Translations under genes and position numbers: made by a program
Part shown: positions 7,681-17,086 of the stretch, piece after piece
Position numbering within the stretch: the stretch's first letter is position 1
How the letters are laid out: every line of letters begins with the position of its first letter
The notes under the pieces: model-generated
The model's input: only the letters and a program-made list of their open reading frames with translations
Databases searched by the model: none
What the model was told of the DNA's origin: nothing
Source: Rhodovulum marinum
GTDB lineage: Bacteria > Pseudomonadota > Alphaproteobacteria > Rhodobacterales > Rhodobacteraceae
NCBI RefSeq assembly: GCF_004343075.1
Contig: NZ_SLXP01000005.1
Span: 20,936-84,935, forward strand
Reading direction: 5' to 3'
DNA: 64,000 nt

Positions 7681-8895
7681 ATGACCGATGCCTATATCTA
7701 TGACGCGATCCGCACGCCGCGCGGGCGTGGCCGCAAGGATGGCAGCCTGCACGAGGTGACCGCGCTGCGCCTGTCGGCGGTGGTTCTGGATGCCCTGTCG
7801 GCGCGCAACGGCCTGGACGGCGGCGCAGGGATCGAGGACGTGATCTGGGGCAACGCGACCCAGGTGGGCGAACAGGGCGGGTGCCTCGCGCGCAGCGCGG
7901 TGCTGGCCTCCGGCCTTGACGAGCGCATCCCGGGGCTGTCGATCAATCGGTTCTGCGCAAGCGGGCTGGAGGCCGTGAACCTGGCCGCGAACCAGGTGCG
8001 CGCGGGGGCGGGCCGGGCCTATATCGCGGGCGGGGTCGAGATGATGGGCCGCGTCGCGATGGGCAGCGACGGGGCCGCCATCGCCGTCGATCCCAGCCTG
8101 GCGATGAAGAGCTATTTCGTGCCGCAAGGAATTTCGGCCGACATCATCGCCACCGAATACGGCTTTACCCGCGACGATGTGGACGCGCTGGCGGTGGAAA
8201 GCCAGCGTCGCGCCGCCGCCGCGTGGGCGGCCGGGCGGTTCGACGGCTCGGTGATCGCGGTCAAGGACTTGAACGGCCTGACCATCCTCGACCGCGACGA
8301 GTACATGCGGCCCGAGACGGACATGCAGACGCTGGGCGCGCTCAAGCCTTCGTTCAAGGAGATGGGCGAGGTGATGCCGGGCTTCGACCAGGTGGCGCTG
8401 ATGAAGTATCCGCATCTTGAACGAATCGAACATGTGCACCATGCGGGCAATTCCTCGGGCATCGTCGACGGGGCGGCCGGTGTGCTGATCGGGAACGCAG
8501 AGTTCGGGCGGGCCAACGGCCTGAAACCGCGGGCGAAAATCCGGGCGAGTGCCAAGATCGGGACCGACCCCACGATCATGCTGACCGGCCCCGTGCCGGC
8601 GACCGAGAAGATCCTTCGCGAGGCCGGCATGCAGATTTCCGACATTGACCTGTTCGAGGTGAACGAGGCCTTCGCCGCCGTGGTGCTGCGCTTCATGCAG
8701 GCTTTCGAGGTCGGCCCGGAGGTGGTGAACGTGAACGGCGGCGCCATCGCGCTGGGGCACCCGCTGGGGGCAACGGGGGCGATCATCCTTGGCACGCTGC
8801 TCGACGAGATGGAGCGCACCGACAAGGAAGTGGGGCTTGCGACGCTCTGTGTCGCCTCGGGCATGGGTGCTGCCACGATCATCGAACGCGTGTGA
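7681..8895 (+). CDS. Acetyl-CoA C-acyltransferase (thiolase, FadI/FadA-type)
   Basis: 404-residue thiolase that cleaves 3-ketoacyl-CoA with CoA to acetyl-CoA and a shortened acyl-CoA. All catalytic elements are visible: nucleophile Cys92 in SINRFCASGLE, the NEAFA motif (about residue 327), His360 in GGAIALGHPLGATG, and the second Cys390 in TLCVASGMGAA. Length is normal for the family. The next gene (FadJ-type) begins 11 bp after the stop, as in fadIJ-type operons, so the pair completes beta-oxidation. Chain-length preference cannot be read from the sequence. Confidence 0.92.
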   Translation: MTDAYIYDAIRTPRGRGRKDGSLHEVTALRLSAVVLDALSARNGLDGGAGIEDVIWGNATQVGEQGGCLARSAVLASGLDERIPGLSINRFCASGLEAVNLAANQVRAGAGRAYIAGGVEMMGRVAMGSDGAAIAVDPSLAMKSYFVPQGISADIIATEYGFTRDDVDALAVESQRRAAAAWAAGRFDGSVIAVKDLNGLTILDRDEYMRPETDMQTLGALKPSFKEMGEVMPGFDQVALMKYPHLERIEHVHHAGNSSGIVDGAAGVLIGNAEFGRANGLKPRAKIRASAKIGTDPTIMLTGPVPATEKILREAGMQISDIDLFEVNEAFAAVVLRFMQAFEVGPEVVNVNGGAIALGHPLGATGAIILGTLLDEMERTDKEVGLATLCVASGMGAATIIERV

Positions 8896-8906
8896 GGGAG
8901 GATACC

Positions 8907-11096
8907 ATGGCTGAATTCCACTACAACGTCGACGCGGACGGGGTTGCCACGATCACCTGGGACGTGCCCGGCCGCAGCATGAACGTGATGAGCCTGGCCG
9001 GGTTCCGGGAACTCGACGCGCATATCGACACTGCCCTTGCCGATGACGCGGTCAAGGGCGTGGTCATCACCAGCGGAAAGAAGGATTTCGCCGGGGGCAT
9101 GGACCTGAACGTCATCGCCCGGATGCGTGACGAGGCGGGGGACGACCCGGCCAAGGGTCTGTTCGAGGGCGTGATGGGGATGCACGCCGTCCTGCGCAAG
9201 ATCGAACGCGCGGGGATGGACGACAAGAACAAGGGCGGCAAGCCGATCGCCGCCGCCCTGCCCGGCACGGCGCTGGGGATCGGGCTGGAACTGCCCTTGG
9301 CGTGCCATCGGATTTTCGCCGCCGACAACCCCAGGGCAAGGATCGGCCTGCCCGAGATCATGGTGGGCATCTTCCCCGGCGGCGGCGGGACCACGCGGCT
9401 GGTCCGGAAACTGGGCGCGATGGGGGCGGCGCCCTTCCTGCTGGAGGGCAAGCTGTCGGATCCGAAAAAGGCCAAGGCCGCCGGGATCATCGACGAGGTG
9501 GTCGAAGACCCGGTGGCCGCCGCCAAGGCATGGGTGCTGTCCGAGCCGAAGATCGTGAAACCGTGGGACGAGAAGGGCTACAAGATGCCCGGCGGCGCCC
9601 CTTATCACCCTGCGGGCTTCATGACCTTCGTGGGCGCCAGCGCCATGGTCAACGGCAAGACCAAGGGGGTTTATCCGGCGGCCAAGGCGCTGCTGTCCGC
9701 GGTCTACGAGGGCGCGCTGGTGCCCTTCGACGCTGCCATCCGGATCGAGGCGCGGTGGTTCACCCATGTGCTGATGAACCCGTCGTCGTCGGCGATGATC
9801 CGGTCGCTTTTCATCAACAAGGAGGCGCTTGAAAAAGGCGCCGTGCGCCCCGCCGATGTGCCCGACCAGAAGGTGGCGAAGCTGGGCATCCTCGGCGCGG
9901 GGATGATGGGGGCGGGCATCGCGCTGGTCGCCGCCCAGGCGGGGATCGAGGTGGTGCTGATCGACCAGCAACAGGAGGCCGCCGACAAGGGCCGCGCCTA
10001 TACGGAATCCTACATGGACAAGGGCATCAAGCGCGGCAAGGCGACCGAGGCGAAAAAGGACGAGGTGCTGGGCCGGATCACCGCAACCACCGATTATGCC
10101 GCACTTTCCGGCGCGGATCTGGTGATCGAGGCGGTGTTCGAGGACCCGGGAGTAAAGGCCGAGGTCACGCAAAAGCTGCAAGCGGCGGTCGGCGAGAATT
10201 GCATCATCGCCACCAACACCTCGACCCTGCCGATCACCGATCTGGCCAAGGCCGCCGACCGGCCCGCCGACTATATCGGCATCCATTTCTTCAGCCCGGT
10301 CGAGAAGATGATGCTGGTCGAGATCATCAAGGGCCGTGAAACCGACGACCGGGCGGTGGCCAAGGCGCTGGATTTCGTGCGGCAAATCCGCAAGACGCCC
10401 ATCGTGGTCAACGACGCGCGCTTCTTCTACGCCAACCGCTGCATCATTCCCTATATCAACGAAGGCATCCGCATGGTCGCCGAGGGCGTGACGCCCGCGC
10501 TGGTGGAAAACGCCGCGAAACTGGTGGGGATGCCGCTGGGGCCGCTGCAACTGGTCGACGAGACCTCGATCGACCTGGGAGTGAAAATCGCCAAGGCCAC
10601 CAAGGCGGCGATGGGCGATGCCTATCCCGACGGGGCGGTGGACGAGGTGCTGTTCTGGATGGCCGACCAGGGGCGCCTGGGGCGCAAGGCCAAGGCGGGT
10701 TTCTACGCCTATGACGAGGCGGGCAAGCGGACCGGCCTGTGGGACGGGCTTGCTGCGCACTACCCGGCCGCCGAGGATCAGCCGGACCTGTCCGAGGTGC
10801 AGCACCGCCTGCTATGCGCGCAGGTGCTGGAGGCCGTGCGCGCGCTGGAAGAGGGCGTGCTGATGGACATCCGCGAGGGCGACGTGGGCGCGATCCTGGG
10901 CTGGGGGTTCGCGCCGTGGTCGGGCGGGCCGTTCAGCTGGCTGGACATGATCGGGGCGGCGAAGGCCGTCGCGCTGTGCGACGACCTTGCCGCCCGGCAC
11001 GGCGAGCGGTTCACCGCGCCCGGGCTGCTGCGCGAGATGGCCGAGCGGGGCGAAACCTTCTACGGCCGGTTCGGCCCGGCCGCTCAGGCGGCCTGA
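8907..11096 (+). CDS. fadJ: 3-hydroxyacyl-CoA dehydrogenase/enoyl-CoA hydratase (FadJ/FadB alpha-subunit type)
   Basis: 729-residue bifunctional beta-oxidation enzyme. The N-terminal crotonase domain (about 1-300) has the oxyanion and active-site segments DFAGGMDLNVIARM and LPGTALGIGLELPLACHR, and IGLPEIMVGIFPGGGG with the catalytic Glu. The NAD-binding domain starts near residue 325 with GILGAGMMGAGIALVAAQ, and the dehydrogenase motif IGIHFFSPVEKMMLVEII contains the catalytic His. A C-terminal helical domain follows (about 510-720). I use ATG 8907 with GGGAG upstream rather than the GTG overlapping the thiolase stop. Its 3' end overlaps the convergent Hint gene by 13 bp. Confidence 0.92.
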   Translation: MAEFHYNVDADGVATITWDVPGRSMNVMSLAGFRELDAHIDTALADDAVKGVVITSGKKDFAGGMDLNVIARMRDEAGDDPAKGLFEGVMGMHAVLRKIERAGMDDKNKGGKPIAAALPGTALGIGLELPLACHRIFAADNPRARIGLPEIMVGIFPGGGGTTRLVRKLGAMGAAPFLLEGKLSDPKKAKAAGIIDEVVEDPVAAAKAWVLSEPKIVKPWDEKGYKMPGGAPYHPAGFMTFVGASAMVNGKTKGVYPAAKALLSAVYEGALVPFDAAIRIEARWFTHVLMNPSSSAMIRSLFINKEALEKGAVRPADVPDQKVAKLGILGAGMMGAGIALVAAQAGIEVVLIDQQQEAADKGRAYTESYMDKGIKRGKATEAKKDEVLGRITATTDYAALSGADLVIEAVFEDPGVKAEVTQKLQAAVGENCIIATNTSTLPITDLAKAADRPADYIGIHFFSPVEKMMLVEIIKGRETDDRAVAKALDFVRQIRKTPIVVNDARFFYANRCIIPYINEGIRMVAEGVTPALVENAAKLVGMPLGPLQLVDETSIDLGVKIAKATKAAMGDAYPDGAVDEVLFWMADQGRLGRKAKAGFYAYDEAGKRTGLWDGLAAHYPAAEDQPDLSEVQHRLLCAQVLEAVRALEEGVLMDIREGDVGAILGWGFAPWSGGPFSWLDMIGAAKAVALCDDLAARHGERFTAPGLLREMAERGETFYGRFGPAAQAA

Positions 11097-11800
11097 CGCG
11101 CCGTCCCGGCGGACTCGATCAGGCGCATCGGGCGCTGGTCTGTCAGGGTCTCGGCCAGGCGCCGCGCCTCGCGCGGGGCGGGCGGATGCCCATAATCCAT
11201 GTCCGACACGATCTGCAGTTCGCCCAAGCGGTTCAGCGGCAGCGTCTCACCCTCGCCCCGGGCCGGGCAGAACACCAGTGCCGACCCGTTGGCAAAGGCG
11301 ATCTCGGGCTGGTCGAACAGCGGCACGATGACCTCGACCGTCATGCCGAGGGCCGGCGCGACGCGCCGGATGTCCAGCGCCCCCTCGAGGTAGCGGGCAG
11401 GCAACAGCACGAACGGATCGCCATACAGATCCTCGGCCATGTCGGATTCGACCAGCACGCTTTGCTCGGGCATCAGGGTCAGCGGCGCGGAATTGCCCAG
11501 CACCCCCTCGGGCACCAGAAGCGGCCAAAGCGGTTCCGGGCAAGGCGCCGCGCCCCGCCACAGGAAACCGCGCTGGACCGCGCGCACCGGTTGCGAGCCG
11601 TGGTCGAAGGTCAGCACCCGGTCGCCCGGCTCCAGTGCTTCAACCCGGCGCCAGCCCAACGTGGTCGCGACCTCGGTGCCCGCGGCAAACCCCGATGCGA
11701 TGCCCGCGACACCGGCCATGTTCCGCGCCGAACACGCGTCGCGCATGTCCCGCGCCCCCGAAACCGCCTGGCATCCCTCGAAAGCGATCCTGAATTCCAT
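11084..11800 (-). CDS. Hint (Hedgehog/intein) domain protein, apparently without nucleophile
   Basis: 238 residues. The Hint_2-type domain occupies about residues 36-175 and begins GFAAGTEVATTLGWRRVEAL followed by PGDRVLTFDHG, the usual first strands of Hint folds. Self-processing Hint domains start with Cys or Ser; here the corresponding position (residue 37) is Gly, so autocatalysis is unlikely. No signal peptide, no C-terminal Asn/Cys extein junction. Such stand-alone Hint proteins are common in Rhodobacterales and of unknown role. It is convergent with and overlaps the end of fadJ. Confidence 0.8.
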   Translation of the reverse strand: MEFRIAFEGCQAVSGARDMRDACSARNMAGVAGIASGFAAGTEVATTLGWRRVEALEPGDRVLTFDHGSQPVRAVQRGFLWRGAAPCPEPLWPLLVPEGVLGNSAPLTLMPEQSVLVESDMAEDLYGDPFVLLPARYLEGALDIRRVAPALGMTVEVIVPLFDQPEIAFANGSALVFCPARGEGETLPLNRLGELQIVSDMDYGHPPAPREARRLAETLTDQRPMRLIESAGTARQAA

Positions 11801-12034
11801 CCTTCGATCCCCAGATCACGCCGCGGGTCTTGTCCGGTCCTTGCCGCGGTCGGTTGTCGATTGTCCTGAATGCCGGGGCCGGTCCGGCACATTCGCTAAC
11901 GGCATGTTAACGCGCGCAAGCGGACGCCAATTCGGCCCGATTGGGATGGCTTTGGGGCAGCGTGACACCGCGCGGGGGCAATCCCGCCAACGCCGGTGCG
12001 ACTGCGCGGCGGAGACGAACAATTAACCTTGTTT

Positions 12035-12682
12035 TCAGAACCGATAGCCGAAGCGCGCGATATCCGCGGCGGCCAGCCGCCCCAGCCATGCGGCCGATTC
12101 GTCATCGTAATAGCGCCGGTAATCGGCCGCCCGGTCAGACGGGTTCACCCGCGCCAGCGGCCGCAGGCCGAAGCCCAGATGCGCCTCGACCGGGGCCAGA
12201 TCCTCGTCCAGGTGCTCGATCCGCACCCAGGCGTCGCAATGTTCCACCCCGGCACCATCCGTCATGTAATCGGCATAGCAAGACGCGCGCAGGCTTGCGG
12301 CAATGGCGGGATCGGTCAGGAATGCACCGAAGTCCAGCCGCCGCGCAAGCTTCACCGCAGGATGGTCAAAGCGTTGCACGCGCAGCCAATGGTAATAGCT
12401 GGCCGCCCGGTCCCAGGGGTTGCGCACCAGGGTAAAGCAGAACAGCCCGCCGAATTCCTCGCGCGCGACCAGCCCCTCGATATCGGCAAGCCGCGAATGC
12501 TTCCACAGCCGCCCCGCCGTGCGAACTCCCTCGATCCGCCGCCGCCTCTTGCGGGCCTTGGGCGTGTCGCCGATCACGATGTCGCAGGCTGCCGCCCGCG
12601 CCTCGAGCGCCAGCGTCATCGCGGTGCCGCCCGTCTTGGGGATATGAACGAAGATATAGCGGCGGGCGCGCGAAACGATCAT
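12035..12682 (-). CDS. Sulfotransferase family 2 protein
   Basis: 215 residues. It has the two PAPS-binding signatures of sulfotransferases: the 5'-phosphosulfate loop FVHIPKTGGTAM (about residues 11-22) and the 3'-phosphate loop CFTLVRNPWDRAASYYHW (about residues 83-100). Such enzymes move a sulfuryl group from PAPS to carbohydrate or other acceptors; the acceptor here is unknown. The ATG at 12680-12682 is the only start that leaves the P-loop near the N terminus as usual. It is divergent from the acyl-CoA ligase, and 234 bp separate its stop from the Hint gene with no obvious gene between. Confidence 0.82.
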   Translation of the reverse strand: MIVSRARRYIFVHIPKTGGTAMTLALEARAAACDIVIGDTPKARKRRRRIEGVRTAGRLWKHSRLADIEGLVAREEFGGLFCFTLVRNPWDRAASYYHWLRVQRFDHPAVKLARRLDFGAFLTDPAIAASLRASCYADYMTDGAGVEHCDAWVRIEHLDEDLAPVEAHLGFGLRPLARVNPSDRAADYRRYYDDESAAWLGRLAAADIARFGYRF

Positions 12683-12802
12683 GGCCGACACGCTACCCGC
12701 AACCTGCCGCCGCGCAAGGCTTTGCGCGCGACGGCCCTTTTCAAAGACGCGCGCTGCGGCCAAACTCCGCGCCGACCGACGAAGCACCGGGAGGAGATGT
12801 CG

Positions 12803-14428
12803 ATGGGCTGGCTGTCCGACGAAACGGGTCTGGAAAAATGCGCGGCGAATTACGTTCCGTTGACGCCGCTGTCCTTCCTGCATCGGGCCGTACAGGTCTA
12901 TCCCGACCGCGAGGCCGTGGTCTACGGCGCGCGCCGCTTCACCTATGCCCAGTATCACGAGCGCGTCACGCGGCTGGCCTCGGCGCTGGCGGCGATGGGG
13001 GTAAAACCGGGTGACGTGGTCGCCACGCTGCTGCCCAACGTCCCCGCCCACGCCGAGGCGCATTTCGGCGTGCCGGCCTGCGGCGCGGTGCTGAACACGA
13101 TCAACATCCGGCTGGATGCCAACACGGTCAGCTATATCCTGGACCACGGGGGCGCCAAGGTGCTGCTGTGCGACCCGCAATTCATCCCGCTGGCGGTGTC
13201 CGCCATCGAGGACATGGAGGGCGAGCCGCCCACCATCATCGAGGTCGCCGACGACGCCGCCGGCGTGCATGATTTCGGCGACTACCCCGAATACGAGGAC
13301 ATCCTGGCCAAGGCAGATCCGAATTTCGACTGGATCATGCCCGAGGACGAGTGGGAAAGCATCGCGCTGAACTATACCTCGGGCACGACCGGCCGGCCCA
13401 AGGGTGTCGTCTACCACCACCGCGGGGCCTATCTGAACGCGATGGGCCAGGTGATCTCGTGGCGGATCACGCTTTTCCCGAAATACCTGACCATCGTGCC
13501 GCTGTTCCACTGCAACGGCTGGTGTCACACCTGGATGATGCCGCTGGTGGGCGGCACGGTCGTGTGCTGCCGCGACATCACCGCCAGAAACATCTTCGAC
13601 GCCATCGCGGACGAAGGCGTGACCCATTTCGGCGGCGCGCCGATCGTTCTGAACATGATCGTCAACGCCAAGGACGAGGACCGGCGCACGTTTTCCCACA
13701 CGGTCGAGGTGTTCACCGCAGGCGCGCCCCCTGCCCCGGTGACGCTGGCCCGGATCGAACCGATGGGCTTCAACATCACCCATGTCTACGGACTGACGGA
13801 AACCTATGGCCCGGCCACGGAATGCACCTGGGACGCGAAATGGGACCCGCTGGAGGGCGACGACCGCGCCGCGCAAAAGGCCCGCCAGGGGGTCGCCATG
13901 CCCTTCATGGAGCCGGTGCAGGTCTGGGATGACACGCACACCCCGGTGCCGCTGGATGGCAAGACCCAAGGGGAGATCGTGTTCCGCGGCAACGGCGTGA
14001 TGAAAGGGTACCTCAAGAACCCGCGCGCCACGCGCGAGGCGTTCCAGGGCGGCTATTTCCATTCCGGCGACCTGGCCGTCCAGCACCCCGACACCTACCT
14101 GCAGATCGCCGACCGGGCCAAGGACATCATCATCTCGGGCGGCGAGAATGTCAGTTCGGTCGAGGTGGAAGGCGTTCTGATGCGCCACCCCGACGTGCTG
14201 CTCTGTGCCGTGGTGGCGAAACCCGACGAGAAATGGGGCGAAGTGCCCTGCGCCTTCGTCGAGTTGAAGGATGGCCATTCCGTCGATGCCGAGGCGCTGA
14301 TCACCTTTGCCCGCGAACGGCTGGCGGGCTTCAAGACGCCAAAGGCGGTGATGTTCCGGGAACTGCCCAAGACCTCCACCGGCAAGATCCAGAAGTTCGA
14401 GCTGCGCAAGCTGGCCAAGGAGCTGTGA
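12803..14428 (+). CDS. AMP-forming acyl-CoA ligase, DmdB-like
   Basis: 541-residue ANL-superfamily ligase that adenylates a carboxylic acid and transfers it to CoA. Motifs: P-loop LNYTSGTTGRPKGVVYHHRG (about residues 190-209), FHCNGWCHTW at 236-245, VYGLTETYGPATEC, the hinge SGDLAV...DRAKDIIISGGENVSSVEVE, and the catalytic Lys528 in TSTGKIQKFELRK. The GWCHTW segment, overall length and Lys position fit the roseobacter DmdB/medium-chain ligase group (methylmercaptopropionate-CoA ligase and relatives). ATG 12803 is chosen because GGGAGG lies 8 nt upstream; ATG 12797 would leave only 2 nt. Together with the DmdC-like enzyme at 4709 it could feed beta-oxidation; the substrate remains open. Confidence 0.87.
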   Translation: MGWLSDETGLEKCAANYVPLTPLSFLHRAVQVYPDREAVVYGARRFTYAQYHERVTRLASALAAMGVKPGDVVATLLPNVPAHAEAHFGVPACGAVLNTINIRLDANTVSYILDHGGAKVLLCDPQFIPLAVSAIEDMEGEPPTIIEVADDAAGVHDFGDYPEYEDILAKADPNFDWIMPEDEWESIALNYTSGTTGRPKGVVYHHRGAYLNAMGQVISWRITLFPKYLTIVPLFHCNGWCHTWMMPLVGGTVVCCRDITARNIFDAIADEGVTHFGGAPIVLNMIVNAKDEDRRTFSHTVEVFTAGAPPAPVTLARIEPMGFNITHVYGLTETYGPATECTWDAKWDPLEGDDRAAQKARQGVAMPFMEPVQVWDDTHTPVPLDGKTQGEIVFRGNGVMKGYLKNPRATREAFQGGYFHSGDLAVQHPDTYLQIADRAKDIIISGGENVSSVEVEGVLMRHPDVLLCAVVAKPDEKWGEVPCAFVELKDGHSVDAEALITFARERLAGFKTPKAVMFRELPKTSTGKIQKFELRKLAKEL

Positions 14429-14501
14429 GATTGTGGGCGGCGGCGCGCTCGGCTATCGTTGACGCAGAGGCAAGGCAAAAATCAGGCATGGTCGGCCGCC
14501 C

Positions 14502-15518
14502 ATGACGGCGCTCAAGCGGTTTCAACGGCTGGAAAGCCCCGGGCTTTGGCGCGAACACGCCGAGGCGCAGCGGCGCAACGTGATCCTGTCTTTCGGCGAT
14601 GCCTCTCTGGTCGTCTCCGACTCCGCCGAGCGCGTGTTGGCGCATTGGTCGCTGGCCGCGCTGGACCGGCTGAACCCGGGCGAGACGCCGGCCCTATATT
14701 CCCCCGGTGCCGACAGCGACGAAACGCTCGAGGTGGACGACGCCTTGATGATCGAGGCGCTGGAAACCGTGCGCCTGGCGGTGGCCCGCAGCCGCCCCCG
14801 ACCCGGCCGGTTGCGCTTGGCCCTGTTCGCCGCCATCGCCGCGGGGATCGTCGCGCTGGGGGTGTTCTGGCTGCCGGGCGCGCTGGTCCGGCACACGGTC
14901 TCGGTCGTGCCCGCGCAGGTGCGGGCCGAGATCGGGCGCGACCTGCTGACCCGCGTGACCCGTGTCGCAGGCCAGCCCTGTACGCGGCCCGGCGGCACCC
15001 GCGCCCTTGACCGTCTGAGCGAACGGCTTTTGCCCGGCACCGGAACACGGGTGCTGGTGATGCCCTCGGGAATGCCACGTGCCGCGCATCTGCCGGGCCG
15101 CCTGATCCTGCTGAACCGCGCCCTGGTCGAGGATCACGAGGATGCCAGCGCCGTCGCGGGCTTCATCCTGGCCGAGGCCGCCCGCGCCGCGCAGACCGAC
15201 CCGCTGGCGGTGCTGCTGGACGAGGCGGGGCTGCTGGCCACGCTGCACCTCTTGACCAGCGGCAGCCTGCCCGAGCGCGCGCTGGCCGACCATGCCCGCA
15301 CCGTGCTGGCCGCGCCGCCCGCGCCCCTGCCGCAATCGGCATTGCTGACCCGTTTTGCCGCCGCGGGTGTGCCCTCGACCCCCTATGCCTATGCGCTGGA
15401 TGTCTCGGGCGAGGCCGTGCTGGGCCTGATCGAGGCCGACCCCTTGCGCGGCAAGACTCCTGCGCCGCTGCTGTCCGATGGCGACTGGGTACAGCTTCAG
15501 GCGATCTGCGGCGGCTGA
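14502..15518 (+). CDS. Membrane-anchored protein resembling an M48 peptidase with a lost active site
   Basis: 338 residues. An N-terminal soluble part (1-100), one transmembrane helix (about 104-126) and a C-terminal domain. The stretch LPGRLILLNRALVEDHED (about 197-214) followed by ASAVAGFILAEAARAA is laid out like the core of M48 metallopeptidases, where a beta-strand and a helix lead into HExxH. Here the HExxH position reads AEAAR (224-228), so zinc binding and catalysis should be absent. It is downstream of the DmdB-like gene on the same strand and ends at a terminator (15546-15569). The M48 relation is my reading; function unknown. Confidence 0.6.
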   Translation: MTALKRFQRLESPGLWREHAEAQRRNVILSFGDASLVVSDSAERVLAHWSLAALDRLNPGETPALYSPGADSDETLEVDDALMIEALETVRLAVARSRPRPGRLRLALFAAIAAGIVALGVFWLPGALVRHTVSVVPAQVRAEIGRDLLTRVTRVAGQPCTRPGGTRALDRLSERLLPGTGTRVLVMPSGMPRAAHLPGRLILLNRALVEDHEDASAVAGFILAEAARAAQTDPLAVLLDEAGLLATLHLLTSGSLPERALADHARTVLAAPPAPLPQSALLTRFAAAGVPSTPYAYALDVSGEAVLGLIEADPLRGKTPAPLLSDGDWVQLQAICGG

Positions 15519-15545
15519 CCGGCCCGGCGCCACGCAGAAAGAAAG

Positions 15546-15569
15546 ACGCCCCATCCGGGGACGGGGCGT
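15546..15569. terminator. Bidirectional hairpin terminator between convergent genes
   Basis: ACGCCCC (15546-15552) pairs with GGGGCGT (15563-15569), with A-rich sequence to the left and TTTCAGTCTT to the right, so it can terminate both the plus-strand gene ending at 15518 and the minus-strand gene ending at 15611. Confidence 0.7.
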
Positions 15570-15610
15570 TTCAGTCTTGCTGCTCGATCGGGTTGCTTGC
15601 CTCGATATTT

Positions 15611-16387
15611 CTATTTGCGTGGAACAAGGTCGCGAAACCCCGCCCGCTGCAGCCGGGTCTCGGCCCGCGCCAGGTCCTCGGCATCGGCGAAGGGGCCGGC
15701 ATAGATCACCTCGACCGGGCGCGCGCCCCGCCGCCCCTCGGCGCGGCTGGCCGGCAGGCCCAGCGCCCGGAGCCTGCGCACGGTCGGTTGCGCCGCTCCC
15801 GCATCGTGGAAAATGCCCACCCGCAGGAAACGCGGCGCGCGCGCGGCGACCTGGCGGCGCGGCACGGTATCGGTCCAGACCTGCGCCATCTGCGCATCAC
15901 CTTGCGCCGTGCGCGGCCCGCGCAGCTCATTCAGCCGGCCATCGGTCCAGATCGCGCGATAGCCGCGCGGAATACGAATGGCCACGGGCTTCAGCGGGTC
16001 TTGGGGGGGCAGCGCGCGATGCACGCCCGTCCCGCCCCTGGCCGCAGCCGCCCGGCGCGCGGGGGTCGCGACCGCCCGCACCGGACGTGCCGACGGGGCA
16101 ACCGCTGCGGCGGCCTTGACCGGCACGGCGCCTGTCGCCGGGGCGACCGTCGGCTGATAGCCGCACAGCGCGCTGCGGTCGCGCGACAGGCGCGGCACCC
16201 ATGCCACCCGGCCATCGACGCCCGCCCGCATGAACACGCAACCGCGGCTATCGACATATTGGGATCCGCTGAATCCTTGCGGGGGCAGTTCGGCCGGGCC
16301 ATCCGTGACCGCGTCCTGGGCGGCGGCCACACCCGCACCAAGTCCTGCCATCAGCAGACCGGCGCAGAGCCAAGCACGAACCTTCAT
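15611..16387 (-). CDS. Secreted SPOR-like domain protein
   Basis: 258 residues with a clear signal peptide (MKVRAWLCAGLLMAGLGAG, cleavage after VAAA). An Ala/Pro/Arg-rich linker (about residues 85-140) leads to a C-terminal SPOR-like repeat (about 190-258: FLRVGIFHDAGAAQPTVRRL, then VIYAGPFADAEDL and RAGFRDL). SPOR domains bind denuded peptidoglycan glycans at division sites, so a periplasmic or septal role is likely. Two Cys near residues 49 and 75 could form a disulfide. Start at ATG 16385-16387; the upstream ATG would add a charged tail before the signal peptide. No partner genes are adjacent. Confidence 0.78.
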   Translation of the reverse strand: MKVRAWLCAGLLMAGLGAGVAAAQDAVTDGPAELPPQGFSGSQYVDSRGCVFMRAGVDGRVAWVPRLSRDRSALCGYQPTVAPATGAVPVKAAAAVAPSARPVRAVATPARRAAAARGGTGVHRALPPQDPLKPVAIRIPRGYRAIWTDGRLNELRGPRTAQGDAQMAQVWTDTVPRRQVAARAPRFLRVGIFHDAGAAQPTVRRLRALGLPASRAEGRRGARPVEVIYAGPFADAEDLARAETRLQRAGFRDLVPRK

Positions 16388-16453
16388 GTCATCCCCCACA
16401 AGATGTGGGCGAATCATGCCTGATCACACACTACGAGTAAAGGCGGAATCCGG

Positions 16454-17086
16454 TTATCTTGTGCCGAACATGCGGTCCCCCGCATCCCCTAGCCCGGGCA
16501 CAATATATCCATGGTCGTTCAGGCATTCGTCCACTGCCGCTGTGACGATCGGCACATCCGGGTGTGCCTCGCCCATCCGCTCGACCCCTTCGGGCGCGGC
16601 CAGCAGGCACATGAAACGGATGTTGTTCGCTCCGGACCGCTTCAGCAGGTCCACCGCCGCGGCCGAGGAATTGCCGGTCGCCAGCATCGGGTCCAGCACG
16701 ATCACCAGCCGGTCTTCCAGGTCCTGCGGCACCTTGTAGTAATACTGCACCGGCTGCAGGGTTTCCTCGTCACGATACAGCCCGACATAGCCCACCCGCG
16801 CCGAGGGCACCAGTTCCAGGACCCCGTCCAACAGACCGTTGCCCGCCCGCAGGATCGACACCAGCGCCAGCTTCTTGCCGGCCAGCACCGGCGCGTCCAT
16901 CTCGCACAAGGGCGTTTCGATCCGGCGCGTCGTCATCTCCAGTTCGCGGGTGATCTCGTAGGCGAGCAACTGGCTGATCTCGCGCAGCAGTTGGCGGAAC
17001 ACGGCGGTCGGCGTGTCCTTGTCGCGCATCAGGGTCAACTTGTGCTGCACCAGCGGGTGTTTGACGACGGTCAGGTGCTCATACAT
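16454..17086 (-). CDS. upp: Uracil phosphoribosyltransferase
   Basis: 210 residues, the usual size of Upp, which makes UMP from uracil and PRPP. The PRPP-binding loop reads [20 protein letters not shown] (about residues 127-146), and the uracil-binding C terminus [17 protein letters not shown] is intact. The ATG at 17084-17086 lies inside the end of add (8-bp overlap), so it is the last gene of the cdd-deoA-deoB-add-upp unit and rescues uracil released by DeoA. Confidence 0.96.
   Translation of the reverse strand: MYEHLTVVKHPLVQHKLTLMRDKDTPTAVFRQLLREISQLLAYEITRELEMTTRRIETPLCEMDAPVLAGKKLALVSILRAGNGLLDGVLELVPSARVGYVGLYRDEETLQPVQYYYKVPQDLEDRLVIVLDPMLATGNSSAAAVDLLKRSGANNIRFMCLLAAPEGVERMGEAHPDVPIVTAAVDECLNDHGYIVPGLGDAGDRMFGTR

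Noticed and set aside
8112-10805. 897-codon minus-strand open frame opposite thiolase and fadJ
   Set aside because: Antisense shadow; both plus-strand genes have intact catalytic motifs.
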